Counted from the first letter of the stretch, positions 44,256 to 52,890 are shown. The stretch is 64,000 nt of DNA from an uncultured Clostridium sp. (GCA_937927335.1 CALBDU010000043.1:45956-109955), one strand, 5' to 3'. The notes: generated from the letters alone by a model not told the origin. A program made the numbers and translations.

Positions 44256-44432
44256 ATGACAAGATATTCAAACATGATAGAAACATCAAATTCAAGAAAC
44301 TTGGGAGAAAACAACAGAACCAGCACTTCTGTATTTGCTGGAGGAAAAGAATATTATCAACATTTAAGAGACATGAAAAGTGAAAATTCCTGCGAGAGCT
44401 GTGAATATTCAGCAACATTCATGATGTTTTAA
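44256..44432 (+). CDS. Small conserved protein 2 (58 aa), leu operon
   Basis: A 58-codon gene with AAGGAGG well spaced before the ATG at 44256. Residues 1-25 are polar. Residues 26-41 read VFAGGKEYYQHLRDMK, then a CESC pair in the spacer, and the same C-terminal nonapeptide EYSATFMMF as small protein 1. The shared pattern is V[YF]AGG[RK][DE]YYQxL with a TFMMF end. It is the first gene after the tandem Leu T-boxes and 42 bases before leuC, so it should be strongly induced on leucine starvation together with leuCDB. No family recognised. The conserved C-terminus at the very end suggests that the free C-terminal end matters. Confidence 0.82.
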   Translation: MTRYSNMIETSNSRNLGENNRTSTSVFAGGKEYYQHLRDMKSENSCESCEYSATFMMF

Positions 44433-44474
44433 TTCAAACAGCCTTAAGCAGGCAAAACTTAGGAGGAACACAAT

Positions 44475-45740
44475 ATGGGAATGACAATGACGCAAAAGAT
44501 ACTGGCAGACCATTCAGGACTGGCTAGCGTTAAACCAGGACAATTAATTAAGGCAAAGCTTGATCTTGTATTAGGGAATGACATAACCACACCGGTTGCT
44601 ATAAAGGAATTTGAAAAAATAGGCTCCAGTCAGGTTTTTCATGAAGAAAAGATAGCAATTGTACCTGATCATTTTACCCCAAACAAGGATATTAAATCAG
44701 CTGAGCAGTGCAAATGCTGCAGGGATTTTGCACATAAAATGAATATTAAAAATTACTTCGAGATTGGTGAAATGGGCATCGAGCATGCCTTAATCCCTGA
44801 AAAAGGTCTGGCTGTTGCTGGAGATGTGATTATTGGCGCTGATTCTCATACCTGTACCTATGGAGCCTTAGGTGCCTTCTCCACTGGTGTTGGAAGTACT
44901 GATATGGGAGCAGGTATGGCTACCGGGGAAGCCTGGTTTAAGGTACCGGAAGCCATTAAGTTTGAAATTACAGGAAAACTTGCTCCCTGGGTAAGCGGAA
45001 AGGATGTAATTCTCCATATAATCGGAAAAATAGGGGTGGATGGGGCCTTGTACAAATCCATGGAATTTACTGGGCCAGGTCTTAAGAATCTTACCATGGA
45101 TGACAGGTTCACTATGGCAAATATGGCAATTGAAGCAGGTGCGAAAAATGGAATTTTCGATGTGGATGATAAAACTGAAGAATATATGAAGGAACATTCA
45201 AAAAGAGAATACAAAATATATAATGCCGATGTGGATGCTGTATATTCGGAAACATTAATAATAAACCTTTCAGATATAAGGCCTACAGTAGCCTTTCCTC
45301 ACATACCTGATAATACAAAAACCATAGATGAGGCAGGAGATATAAAAATTGACCAGGTAGTAATCGGCTCTTGCACAAATGGTAGAATTGACGATTTAAG
45401 GGCAGCTGCCAGGGTACTTAAGGGTAAGAAAATAAACAAAAACGTGAGAGCTATTATTTTTCCAGCCACCCAGGCAATATATCTTCAAGCTGTGAGAGAA
45501 GGATTAATTGAAACATTTATTGAAGCAGGAGCTGTTGTAAGCACACCAACCTGCGGTCCCTGCCTTGGAGGGCATATGGGTGTGCTGGCTGCCGGTGAAA
45601 GAGCTGTGGCCACCACAAACAGAAATTTTGTAGGAAGAATGGGACATCCTGAAAGCGAAGTATATCTGGCAAGTCCAGCAGTAGCAGCCGCCTCTGCCGT
45701 AACAGGAAAAATCTCGTCTCCAGAGGAGGTAGTATTTTGA
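44475..45740 (+). CDS. leuC: 3-Isopropylmalate dehydratase, large subunit
   Basis: With LeuD isomerises 2- to 3-isopropylmalate through a [4Fe-4S] cluster. The 421-aa form is the shorter, HacA-like type. Cluster cysteines are visible: VVIGSCTNGRIDDL (first), and CGPCLGGHMG with the CxxC pair near residue 365. Other family blocks are GADSHTCTYGALGAFSTGVGSTD and PDHFTPNKD. AGGAGG precedes the ATG. The stop overlaps the leuD start by four bases. Substrate choice (isopropylmalate versus a homologue) is supported by leuB and Leu T-boxes. Confidence 0.96.
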   Translation: MGMTMTQKILADHSGLASVKPGQLIKAKLDLVLGNDITTPVAIKEFEKIGSSQVFHEEKIAIVPDHFTPNKDIKSAEQCKCCRDFAHKMNIKNYFEIGEMGIEHALIPEKGLAVAGDVIIGADSHTCTYGALGAFSTGVGSTDMGAGMATGEAWFKVPEAIKFEITGKLAPWVSGKDVILHIIGKIGVDGALYKSMEFTGPGLKNLTMDDRFTMANMAIEAGAKNGIFDVDDKTEEYMKEHSKREYKIYNADVDAVYSETLIINLSDIRPTVAFPHIPDNTKTIDEAGDIKIDQVVIGSCTNGRIDDLRAAARVLKGKKINKNVRAIIFPATQAIYLQAVREGLIETFIEAGAVVSTPTCGPCLGGHMGVLAAGERAVATTNRNFVGRMGHPESEVYLASPAVAAASAVTGKISSPEEVVF

Positions 45741-46237
45741 TTAAGGGTAATGTAATTAAATATGGTGATAATATTGATACTGATGTTATCATACCGGCAA
45801 GATATTTAAACACCAGCATTCCGGCAGAGCTTGCAGCTCATTGCATGGAGGATCTGGATAAGGATTTTTTTAATAAGGTTAAATCCGCCAGCATTATTGC
45901 AGCTGGAAAAAACTTCGGCTGCGGCTCCTCCAGGGAGCATGCCCCCATATCAATAAAATCTTCCGGAATAAGCTGTGTACTGGCAGAAAGCTTTGCAAGA
46001 ATTTTCTATAGAAATGCAATCAATATAGGTCTGCCAATAATTGAATGTGCAGAAGCCGCCAGGGATGCAGAAAATGGTGACGAAATATCCATAGATGTCA
46101 GTACCGGCAAAATCGAAAATATTACAAAAGGTACACGCTACAAAACTGAAGTATTTCCTGAATTCATGGAAAAAATTATGGAGGCTGAGGGTCTTATCAA
46201 CTACATTAAACAAACCAAAAAGGAGACATTATTATGA
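45737..46237 (+). CDS. leuD: 3-Isopropylmalate dehydratase, small subunit
   Basis: The 166-aa swivelling subunit of the isomerase. Typical blocks are GDNIDTDVIIPARYLNT, KNFGCGSSREHAPI and SFARIFYRNAINIGLP. Short form matches the HacA-like large subunit. Start overlaps leuC by four bases, and its stop overlaps leuB by four bases, giving a tightly coupled leuCDB unit. Confidence 0.96.
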   Translation: MIKGNVIKYGDNIDTDVIIPARYLNTSIPAELAAHCMEDLDKDFFNKVKSASIIAAGKNFGCGSSREHAPISIKSSGISCVLAESFARIFYRNAINIGLPIIECAEAARDAENGDEISIDVSTGKIENITKGTRYKTEVFPEFMEKIMEAEGLINYIKQTKKETLL

Positions 46238-47298
46238 GAATTGCTGTAATTCCTGGAGACGGCATCGGGCCGGAAGTAACAGCCCAGGCTGTAAAGGTAC
46301 TAAAAGCTGTTGAGAAAAAATACGATGTGAAATTTGAATTTGAAGAAGCTGAACTTGGAGGTCATGCTATAGATAATATCGGTGTTCCACTTCCTGAGAA
46401 CACTATTAACATATGTAAGAAAAGCTCAGCCATTCTTTTAGGAGCAGTAGGAGGTTCTAAATGGGACAGCCTTCCCTCTGATTTGAGACCTGAAGCTGGT
46501 TTACTGGGTTTAAGAAAAGCTCTGGGAGTTTACGCAAACCTTAGACCTGCCATACTATTTAAAGAGCTGGCAGCTGCTTCAAATCTGAAGATGGATGTAT
46601 TAAAAGATGGTATTGATATTATGATCGTAAGAGAATTGATAGGCGGAGCTTATTTTGGAGAAAAGAAAACTTATGAAGTTCCAGGGGGTAAAAAAGCCCT
46701 GGATACCATTGAATATACAAGTTTTGAAATAGAGAGAATTGCGAAAACTGCCTTCCAGGTTGCCAGAGGTAGAAATGGAAAGCTCACTTTAGTAGACAAG
46801 GCAAACGTACTCCATACCTCCAGGCTTTGGCGGGAGGTTACTGCAAAGGTTGCAGTGGACTACCCTGATGTAGAGCTCAATCATATGTATGTTGATAATG
46901 CAGCAATGCAGCTGATCAACAACCCAAAACAATTTGATACAATCCTTACTGAGAATATGTTTGGAGACATTTTAAGTGATGAAGCTTCAATGCTTACCGG
47001 TTCATTAGGTATGCTGCCCTCTGCCAGTTTGGGAGAAAACTCCATTGGGCTTTATGAACCTATCCATGGTTCAGCTCCCGACATTGCCGGAATGGATCAG
47101 GCAAATCCTATAGGTACCATAATGAGTGCCGCCATGCTGCTGAGGTACAGCCTTTATTTGAATGCTGCTGCAGAAGCTATAGAAAAAGCAGTTTCAAATA
47201 TTATTAAAAATGGGTACAGAACTGCAGATATTATGGAAGACGGAAAAATCCTCATTGGCACAAATGCTATGGGAGATTATATAGCTGCAGAAATATAA
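46234..47298 (+). CDS. leuB: 3-Isopropylmalate dehydrogenase
   Basis: Oxidatively decarboxylates 3-isopropylmalate to 2-oxoisocaproate. The 354-aa protein has IAVIPGDGIGPEV, RPEAGLLGLRKALGVYANLRPA, IVRELIGGAYFG, LVDKANVLHTSRLWREV and LTENMFGDILSDEASMLTGSLGMLPSAS with the metal-binding Asp residues, and GLYEPIHGSAPDIAG. No leuA is present in the window. The stop codon abuts the terminator stem. Confidence 0.97.
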   Translation: MRIAVIPGDGIGPEVTAQAVKVLKAVEKKYDVKFEFEEAELGGHAIDNIGVPLPENTINICKKSSAILLGAVGGSKWDSLPSDLRPEAGLLGLRKALGVYANLRPAILFKELAAASNLKMDVLKDGIDIMIVRELIGGAYFGEKKTYEVPGGKKALDTIEYTSFEIERIAKTAFQVARGRNGKLTLVDKANVLHTSRLWREVTAKVAVDYPDVELNHMYVDNAAMQLINNPKQFDTILTENMFGDILSDEASMLTGSLGMLPSASLGENSIGLYEPIHGSAPDIAGMDQANPIGTIMSAAMLLRYSLYLNAAAEAIEKAVSNIIKNGYRTADIMEDGKILIGTNAMGDYIAAEI

Positions 47299-47322
47299 CA
47301 GAGTGGTCCCCTCCCACTCTGT
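47298..47322. terminator. Bidirectional terminator between leuB and gerAB
   Basis: ACAGAGTGG and CCACTCTGT form a 9-bp perfect stem, followed by T-rich sequence on both sides. Stop codons of both convergent genes touch the stem. Confidence 0.8.
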
Positions 47323-48404
47323 TATTTCTTTAATACAAATGCCATAACAAATAAGAATAATTCTAATCCCGTCTGTATAAACACGCCAATAAGCGGATAA
47401 GAATAAAAAGCAAAATTTAAAAGCTCCGCGTTGCTGTCAAAGGATATTATGCTTAAAACAAGTGCAAGGAGAGCTGAAGGATATGTAATACTTTTATAGG
47501 AGCTAAGGCCTGTTAGATCCGAGACCCCTTTGCAAAATGCCCACAACATATTTGCCACAGTTATTATACCTGCCCCTATGGCTATTATCATCCATATAAT
47601 TTCCACACGCTGGATAATATCACCTATATCAATCATTCTGGTTAACTGCCAACCCACATTTACCAGGTTCCCAGCCTGGTCGCAGCCAAAAACTCCCACA
47701 CCGAAAGAAACAAGTATAGATATAATAAAAGCTCCCATACTAACTGCAATAAACTTAGCAATAAACCCATTTTCCTGTTTACTGCATATTGGGGAATACA
47801 TGCCCATGATAATGCATATCCCATAATATGATACTAAAAATATTGATCCTGTAATAAATGGATAAGTGCCATTTACCAGCTGAGGCTTAATTTGATTTAT
47901 GTCCACCAGGGGAAAAATAAATATCAACAGCAGCAGCAGGCTTATAAAATATACCGGCCCTAAAATTTCACATGCTCTTGCTATTGTTTCTATCCCTTTT
48001 TTTACAGCATAGGAAGCAAATATGAATCCAGTTAGTATAACAAGCTGCATTGGTGTATTGGGCAATATAACATTTGAAATAAGCATGCCTATGGATCGCA
48101 TAAGAAATGAAGCAACCATTAAAAAGAAAAGACAAAATAAAAAGCCAACCAGTTTCCCAAAAAAATTTCCCAAAATCGTTACACTGTACTGCATCATATT
48201 CTGTCCCGGGAACCGCACTGCCATATATCCATAGACCAAAGCCAGCATTACATCCAGAAACCAGGCCCCCAATGCAGATAGCCATGCATCTCTTCCTGCG
48301 TGATATATAAGCATTCCCAGAATCTGAAGGGTTGTAAAAGAGGTAATTATAGTAAACAGCATCCAAACAAACTGATTTGTACTTATAATTTCCTTATTAT
48401 TCAT
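47322..48404 (-). CDS. Spore germination protein, GerAB/GerKB family permease-like subunit
   Basis: A 360-aa membrane protein with about ten hydrophobic helices and the APC-like GerAB fold (N-terminal ISTNQFVWMLFTIITSF, then FPGQNMMQYSVTILG). B subunits are the nutrient-binding part of the GerA-type receptor in the inner spore membrane. AAGGTGGTG precedes the ATG. It is last in the operon gerAA-gerAC-small protein-gerAB. The germinant is not deducible. Confidence 0.9.
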   Translation of the reverse strand: MNNKEIISTNQFVWMLFTIITSFTTLQILGMLIYHAGRDAWLSALGAWFLDVMLALVYGYMAVRFPGQNMMQYSVTILGNFFGKLVGFLFCLFFLMVASFLMRSIGMLISNVILPNTPMQLVILTGFIFASYAVKKGIETIARACEILGPVYFISLLLLLIFIFPLVDINQIKPQLVNGTYPFITGSIFLVSYYGICIIMGMYSPICSKQENGFIAKFIAVSMGAFIISILVSFGVGVFGCDQAGNLVNVGWQLTRMIDIGDIIQRVEIIWMIIAIGAGIITVANMLWAFCKGVSDLTGLSSYKSITYPSALLALVLSIISFDSNAELLNFAFYSYPLIGVFIQTGLELFLFVMAFVLKK

Positions 48405-48415
48405 AAAACACCACC

Positions 48416-48634
48416 TTAATGGTTTCTAAAAACAGCTCTGCCTATTGGGAAAAACAATTCCTTTAAAAGAATTATGGGAGTAGGAATATCAACCATTTTA
48501 AATATTGAAAAGCATATGCTGAAGGCTGTTAACACAATTAATGAAGTAAAGTCTCTCCACAATTTTTGCCTCGCAGCAGCTATTGTTTCAATAAAAATCA
48601 ATGCTGTAAAAATCAGTATTATGGTTAATAGCAT
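48416..48634 (-). CDS. Small membrane protein in the germination operon
   Basis: A 72-aa protein with two hydrophobic segments (about 2-18 and 29-45) and a basic C-terminal tail. AAAGGAGG sits before the ATG at 48634. It lies between the gerAC and gerAB genes with 11- and 12-base gaps, so it belongs to the same transcript. It resembles small accessory (D-type) membrane proteins reported in some ger operons by size and place only. Function unknown. Confidence 0.7.
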   Translation of the reverse strand: MLLTIILIFTALIFIETIAAARQKLWRDFTSLIVLTAFSICFSIFKMVDIPTPIILLKELFFPIGRAVFRNH

Positions 48635-48646
48635 ACGTACCCTCCT

Positions 48647-49783
48647 TTATTGCCTTATCAGCGGCTTATAATTAATGCGAATATTTCTCACTGTAGAGCT
48701 AACCTTGATATTGATGTTAATATCCTTGTAATAGGACGTGTTTTTCACAAAATAAACAGGGTAAGAAGCATAAATGTATTTGCCAAACCCAAATATATCC
48801 TGTTTTAAGCTCAATGACTTTTTAACTGCTGCAGATATTTCCTCCTTGATTTTCTCGTTTTGAGCTTCTTCAATTTCTCGTAATAATGGTTCATTTAAAA
48901 AATCGGTTATAAACTGGCTTTCTTCAATATTGCATATGACATTGGTATTAATGTCTATATAAATCTTATCTCCATTTATGGAAGGCTTTATATTGGATCT
49001 TCCCCTGACTATCCTGGAGGATAGTTTTTTATTACCAAAGGAAATAGAAACAAGACCTCCCACTGGATTTCCCTTAACCCACCAAAGACCTCTGGCTTCA
49101 TCTCCTGTTAACCAATCTGTCATTTTAGTGTCTTTAAATATTGCTATACTGCTTAAATCAAATATTTCATTCTTATTTGCCGAGCTTTTGCTTGCAATAT
49201 TTACATCTTTTATTTTTAAGCCTATGCCGGCTGTGAAGGCTTCACAGCCTGGAGAAGCCAGCAGTTCAATAAAATCATTAATATTATTTGCCAGAGCATT
49301 AGGTGAATTTTTTCTATTTTTCAGCGTTTCCTCCAAAATAGTACCTGTATCAGAGCTAAAACCAAAGTCAGTACTGAAAATCCTGTTTAATTGCTCGTTT
49401 TTAGAAACTAATAATTTTGCTGTAGGCCTTATCTCGCCTTCACGCTGAAAAAAATCAATTACTGGCACTATTCCTTTGGTTGATGCAAGCTCTTCGGATA
49501 ATATAACCACCTTTGTATGTCCGAAATAAATCCTGTGATGCTGGTTTAGAGCCATTTTTTCAACTGCTTCAGATATAGTATCTCCGGATTCATTGAAAAC
49601 ATTAAAATTAGACTTGTTTTTTCCACCGGTTTCCTGTATTGTAACTTCAATTTTATTTTCACTATCCAGCCCTATTCCTAATAAGGTAACCACCGCCAGC
49701 CTTTCAGTTTCCGTTGAATCCCAGCATGCTGTAAAAGAAAATATTTGTATTAATATTAGAATTGCTGCCATTTTACATTTCAA
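48647..49783 (-). CDS. Spore germination lipoprotein, GerAC family
   Basis: A 378-aa exported lipoprotein of the GerA-type receptor. Signal peptide and lipobox end in FTACWDSTE, and the typical GerAC start follows (CWDSTETERLAVVTLLGIGLD). The remaining beta-rich domains contain EKMALNQHHRIYFGHTKVVILSEELA and GLWWVKGNPVGG. The start is TTG at 49783, overlapping the gerAA stop by four bases, behind a GGAGGA site. It sits on the outer face of the inner spore membrane with the A and B subunits. Confidence 0.9.
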   Translation of the reverse strand: MKCKMAAILILIQIFSFTACWDSTETERLAVVTLLGIGLDSENKIEVTIQETGGKNKSNFNVFNESGDTISEAVEKMALNQHHRIYFGHTKVVILSEELASTKGIVPVIDFFQREGEIRPTAKLLVSKNEQLNRIFSTDFGFSSDTGTILEETLKNRKNSPNALANNINDFIELLASPGCEAFTAGIGLKIKDVNIASKSSANKNEIFDLSSIAIFKDTKMTDWLTGDEARGLWWVKGNPVGGLVSISFGNKKLSSRIVRGRSNIKPSINGDKIYIDINTNVICNIEESQFITDFLNEPLLREIEEAQNEKIKEEISAAVKKSLSLKQDIFGFGKYIYASYPVYFVKNTSYYKDININIKVSSTVRNIRINYKPLIRQ

Positions 49784-51273
49784 GGCGTCCTCCCCCTGCC
49801 ATCAATATTTGAAGAGATTCTTTCGGCAGCTTTAAACTTGGATAATGACCAAAACGGAAACCTGAGTATTGTATCTTTTAACCCTGCTGGATCAAGGGGT
49901 GCCAACGGATAGAGATAAGGAGTCCCGAAGCTTTTGATGGAGCACATATGAACAAGTATGAAAAGAAGTCCAAGCATTAGGCCATATAAACCCAGTATTG
50001 ATGATAAAATTATCAAAGTAAACCTTAAAATACGCACAGAAAGTGAAATATTATATTGAGGTGCTGTAAATGATGCAATAGCTGTAAGGGATACTACTAT
50101 AACCATCAATGGAGATACCACTGAAGCCTGCACCGCAGCCTGGCCTATAACCAAGCCTCCAACTATGCTAATAGCAGGTCCAACTGATCTTGGCAATCTT
50201 ACTCCTGCTTCGCGAAGAATTTCAAATGCCATTTCCATGAGAAAGGCTTCAGCATAATTTGGCAAGGGTACTCCTCTTCGCGCTATAATTATACTTTCCA
50301 GAAGTCTGGTTGGTATTAGTTCCTGATGAAAATTAACCACTGCAATATATAATGAAGGGAGTATCAGCGCTATGCTGAGAGTTAAATATCTAAGCAGCCT
50401 TATTAAGCTTGAAAATGTAAACCTGTTATAATAATCATCCGCAGATTGCAGCAAGGAAAAAAACTCCCCTGGGATTATTAAAACAACTGGGGTGTTATCT
50501 ACAATAACAACAACTCTCCCTTCCATCAAAGCAGCACTGGCTGCATCAGGCCTGTCAGTACTCCTGACTTGAGGAAATACAGACAGCTTACTATCATTAA
50601 TTTGTTCTTCAATATAGTTGCTCCCTGTTACATTGTCTGCACTAATTTTATTCAATCTATTTCTAACTTCATTAATAAGTTCACTGGAACAAAGCCCCCG
50701 TATATAGCCTATACACAGCTTTGTACGGCTTATGCTGCCTAGAGTGAAGGATTCAAATATTAAATCGGAGTTATTTATTCTTCTTCTCACAAGGGATAAA
50801 TTAACACCCATAACTTCAATGAAGGCATCCTTGGAACCCTTAACTGTGGGTTCCACTTCAGACTGGTCAACTTTTCTGAATTCATATCCCTTTTCCTCAA
50901 TTATTAAAACCTTTTCCAAACCATCAAATAAGATGGCGATATTGCCTTTTGCAATTTCATCAGCCAGATCCTTTATAGATGATTTTAACTTTATCTGGGT
51001 ATTTGTAATAACATTTCCCGATAGTATTTCTGAAATTATTTCATTACCGCTCATAAGCCCTGATATATAAGAATCTACCAGCAATGATTTCATAATTTGC
51101 GAATCAATGTCGTTCTTGGAAACCATATTATCAAAGTAAATAATGGCCGCAGATATCTTTCCTTCCCTGCCTACATTAAAATTTCTTATTATAAGATCAG
51201 AGTTAATGCCGAGAATGCTTTTAATCTTGCTTATATTTACATGGAGGGATGTATTCAGTTTTGAATTAATCAT
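49780..51273 (-). CDS. Spore germination protein, GerAA family
   Basis: The 497-aa A subunit of the receptor. The N-terminal cytosolic domain (about 1-265) has VNLSLVRRRINNSDLIFESFTLGSISRTKLCIGYI and the central VIVDNTPVVLIIPGEFFSLLQSADDYY. The C-terminal half has four to five membrane segments including LPNYAEAFLMEMAFEILREAGVRLPR and the IVGGLVIGQAAVQA region. GGGGGAA precedes the ATG. Receptors of this kind respond to amino acids, sugars or nucleosides. It is first in the operon and proves the organism is a spore former, or derives from one. Confidence 0.92.
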   Translation of the reverse strand: MINSKLNTSLHVNISKIKSILGINSDLIIRNFNVGREGKISAAIIYFDNMVSKNDIDSQIMKSLLVDSYISGLMSGNEIISEILSGNVITNTQIKLKSSIKDLADEIAKGNIAILFDGLEKVLIIEEKGYEFRKVDQSEVEPTVKGSKDAFIEVMGVNLSLVRRRINNSDLIFESFTLGSISRTKLCIGYIRGLCSSELINEVRNRLNKISADNVTGSNYIEEQINDSKLSVFPQVRSTDRPDAASAALMEGRVVVIVDNTPVVLIIPGEFFSLLQSADDYYNRFTFSSLIRLLRYLTLSIALILPSLYIAVVNFHQELIPTRLLESIIIARRGVPLPNYAEAFLMEMAFEILREAGVRLPRSVGPAISIVGGLVIGQAAVQASVVSPLMVIVVSLTAIASFTAPQYNISLSVRILRFTLIILSSILGLYGLMLGLLFILVHMCSIKSFGTPYLYPLAPLDPAGLKDTILRFPFWSLSKFKAAERISSNIDGRGRTP

Positions 51274-51360
51274 ACTCGTTCCCCCATTTCATAGAAATAT
51301 GAATTTTATATAAATATTTTTCCAATGCGGTATTTAATTATGCATATTTGCAAAATAATA

Positions 51361-51397
51361 AAGGATATTATAAAATATTGCATTTTATAATATCCTT
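51361..51397. repeat. Perfect 16-bp inverted repeat between gerAA and a small ORF
   Basis: Arms AAGGATATTATAAAAT and ATTTTATAATATCCTT, loop ATTGC. It lies 18 bases before a small plus-strand gene and about 90 bases upstream of gerAA. No T-run suggests it is not a terminator; an operator or RNA-level element is possible. Confidence 0.6.
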
Positions 51398-51414
51398 AAA
51401 ATCGAGGTGGTAGT

Positions 51415-51528
51415 ATGAAGTATGGAGGGTTCAGCAACTATTTATCAATGATAATTGGAATATCAATTGTAGTGGTTTGCTGTTCCATAGCTTATTTTTT
51501 TCAGAAAAACCTGTTTAAACGGAATTAG
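51415..51528 (+). CDS. Possible 37-aa membrane peptide
   Basis: A 37-codon frame starting ATG at 51415 with GAGGTGG upstream. A polar start is followed by a hydrophobic segment (SMIIGISIVVVCCSIAYFF) and a basic end (QKNLFKRN), as in single-pass small membrane peptides. It is flanked by a perfect inverted repeat upstream and by the convergent gcvT-like gene, whose stop is only two bases away. Known relatives were not recognised; chance occurrence cannot be ruled out. Confidence 0.5.
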   Translation: MKYGGFSNYLSMIIGISIVVVCCSIAYFFQKNLFKRN

Positions 51529-51529
51529 C

Positions 51530-52546
51530 TTATACAATGATCTTAGCTTCCACTAATTCATTTGTATCCTTCACAAATACCTTTGTACCTTTATTTGCAT
51601 ACTTTAACTCCAGCACCGCAACTCCCACTCCGGTTCCTTTTCTTGGAGAAAAGTGCCATGAAGTTACTGTACCTACTTTTTTGTCGTTGGCAAATATACC
51701 TGCCCCGGGTGTTGGAATGCTTCCTTTTTCATTAAGCTGCAGAGAAACTACTTTTTTAGTTATACCTTTGCTGCTTTGCTTTAACAAAGCACTTTTACCG
51801 ATAAAATCATCTTTATCGAATTTTATATAGTCTGCAAAGCCTGCTTCCAGAGGAGTTATATCTTCCAGTTCGTCTCCAAAGAGCAAATGAGCTTCATGCC
51901 TTAGGACGTCCCTGGTTTCAGCTCCCACAAATTTAATGCCTTCCTGTTCGCCTTCATTCAATATTTTGCGGCATATGTCTTTTCCATTTTCCCAGGATGT
52001 ATATATTTCAAAACCATCCACACCGACACAGCCCATCCTTGAAAGCATACAGCTCTTGTTATCAACTATAACATCTTCCATAAATGTAAAACGTTCAATT
52101 TTATTTAAGTTGGTCTCCGTAAGCTTTTGAAGTATTTTAACAGATTTAGGACCATGCACTGCAAGCTGATAAAGAGACCCTGTAATATTTATTATACTTA
52201 GGTTCTGATAGCGTTTCCTATTAATGATCCACTTAAAAGTCTTCTCGATATTTCCGGAGTTGATTACAAATAAATAATGACCCTCACCGAACTTGTATAG
52301 TATCATGGATTCCATTACAGCTCCATAAGGATAGCACATTAATGTATGAAGTCCCTCATTATTACTTAAATGACTGATATCATTAGTTACCAGCTTTTGT
52401 ATAAAAGAAAATGCATCTGCACCCTTGATTTCAATTTTTCCAATGCAAGACACATCAAAAAGTCCTGCACTTTTTTTAACTGCATCATACTCATTTTTTA
52501 TCCGCCTGATTTTCTCTGTCAATATAGTGTTGTTTAATTTTTCCAT
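51530..52546 (-). CDS. Aminomethyltransferase (T-protein)-like protein with altered active site
   Basis: A 338-aa member of the GcvT/YgfZ superfamily. Family blocks are AGLFDVSCIGKIEIKGADAFSFIQKLVTND, GVDGFEIYTSW, AETRDVLRHEAHLLFGDELEDITPLEAGF and TVTSWHFSPRKGTGVGVAVL. Against standard T-protein it lacks about 25 N-terminal residues and, at the GGVIDDL motif that holds the catalytic Asp pair, reads GAVMESM. A glycine riboswitch lies upstream, which supports glycine-linked function. AGGAGG precedes the ATG. It has no gcvH or gcvP neighbour. It could be a divergent T-protein, a demethylase or a non-catalytic relative. I therefore do not assign gcvT. Confidence 0.72.
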   Translation of the reverse strand: MEKLNNTILTEKIRRIKNEYDAVKKSAGLFDVSCIGKIEIKGADAFSFIQKLVTNDISHLSNNEGLHTLMCYPYGAVMESMILYKFGEGHYLFVINSGNIEKTFKWIINRKRYQNLSIINITGSLYQLAVHGPKSVKILQKLTETNLNKIERFTFMEDVIVDNKSCMLSRMGCVGVDGFEIYTSWENGKDICRKILNEGEQEGIKFVGAETRDVLRHEAHLLFGDELEDITPLEAGFADYIKFDKDDFIGKSALLKQSSKGITKKVVSLQLNEKGSIPTPGAGIFANDKKVGTVTSWHFSPRKGTGVGVAVLELKYANKGTKVFVKDTNELVEAKIIV

Positions 52547-52584
52547 AATTTTACCTCCTAAAGTGAAAACTAAAAAAATATGGA

Positions 52585-52620
52585 AAAGACCATATGGGGC
52601 TACTGTCCCATATGGCCTCT
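52585..52620 (-). terminator. Terminator of the glycine riboswitch
   Basis: On the minus strand a long hairpin (GCCATATGGG with CCCATATGG) is followed by TCTTTTCC and then a T-run, between aptamer and gene. Confidence 0.75.
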
Positions 52621-52624
52621 GTTA

Positions 52625-52798
52625 TTAACCTGAGAGCTTTGATTTAGCAATCTTTCCCCGACGGTTCTGTCTTATTATCGCAGATTTTCAGAGTTATGTC
52701 CTACAGCAGTTCTTTTACCTGATAGTTTCTGGCAGTTTGGACCTGCCATTGCCTCTTCGGTTAACATAAATGTTATCTCCTGCTGCAATCATCCATCA
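52625..52798 (-). promoter_or_regulatory. Glycine riboswitch (tandem aptamers) upstream of the gcvT-like gene
   Basis: On the minus strand aptamer 1 has GGAGATAAC, AACCGAAGAGGCAA, a hairpin, and CTATCAGGTAAAAGAACTGC. Aptamer 2 has AGGACATAACTCTG, a variable arm, then CTCTCAGGTTAATAACAGAG. These are the conserved tandem glycine-riboswitch blocks. They are followed by a terminator, and the family usually acts as a genetic ON switch at high glycine. It fills the 345-base gap between the gcvT-like and the FNT genes. Confidence 0.87.
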
Positions 52799-52890
52799 AT
52801 ATTTAATTATCTTTTCAATATTTTTTAACAAAATCATTATAACAAAGATTTGAAGGATAGTATATACTCTATCATAACTTTAATAAATAC

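Noticed and set aside
43529..44432. Small proteins 1 and 2 as attenuation leader peptides
   Set aside because: No runs of Leu, Ile or Val codons, and regulation is already provided by T-boxes; protein 1 lies after, not before, the gene ilvE.
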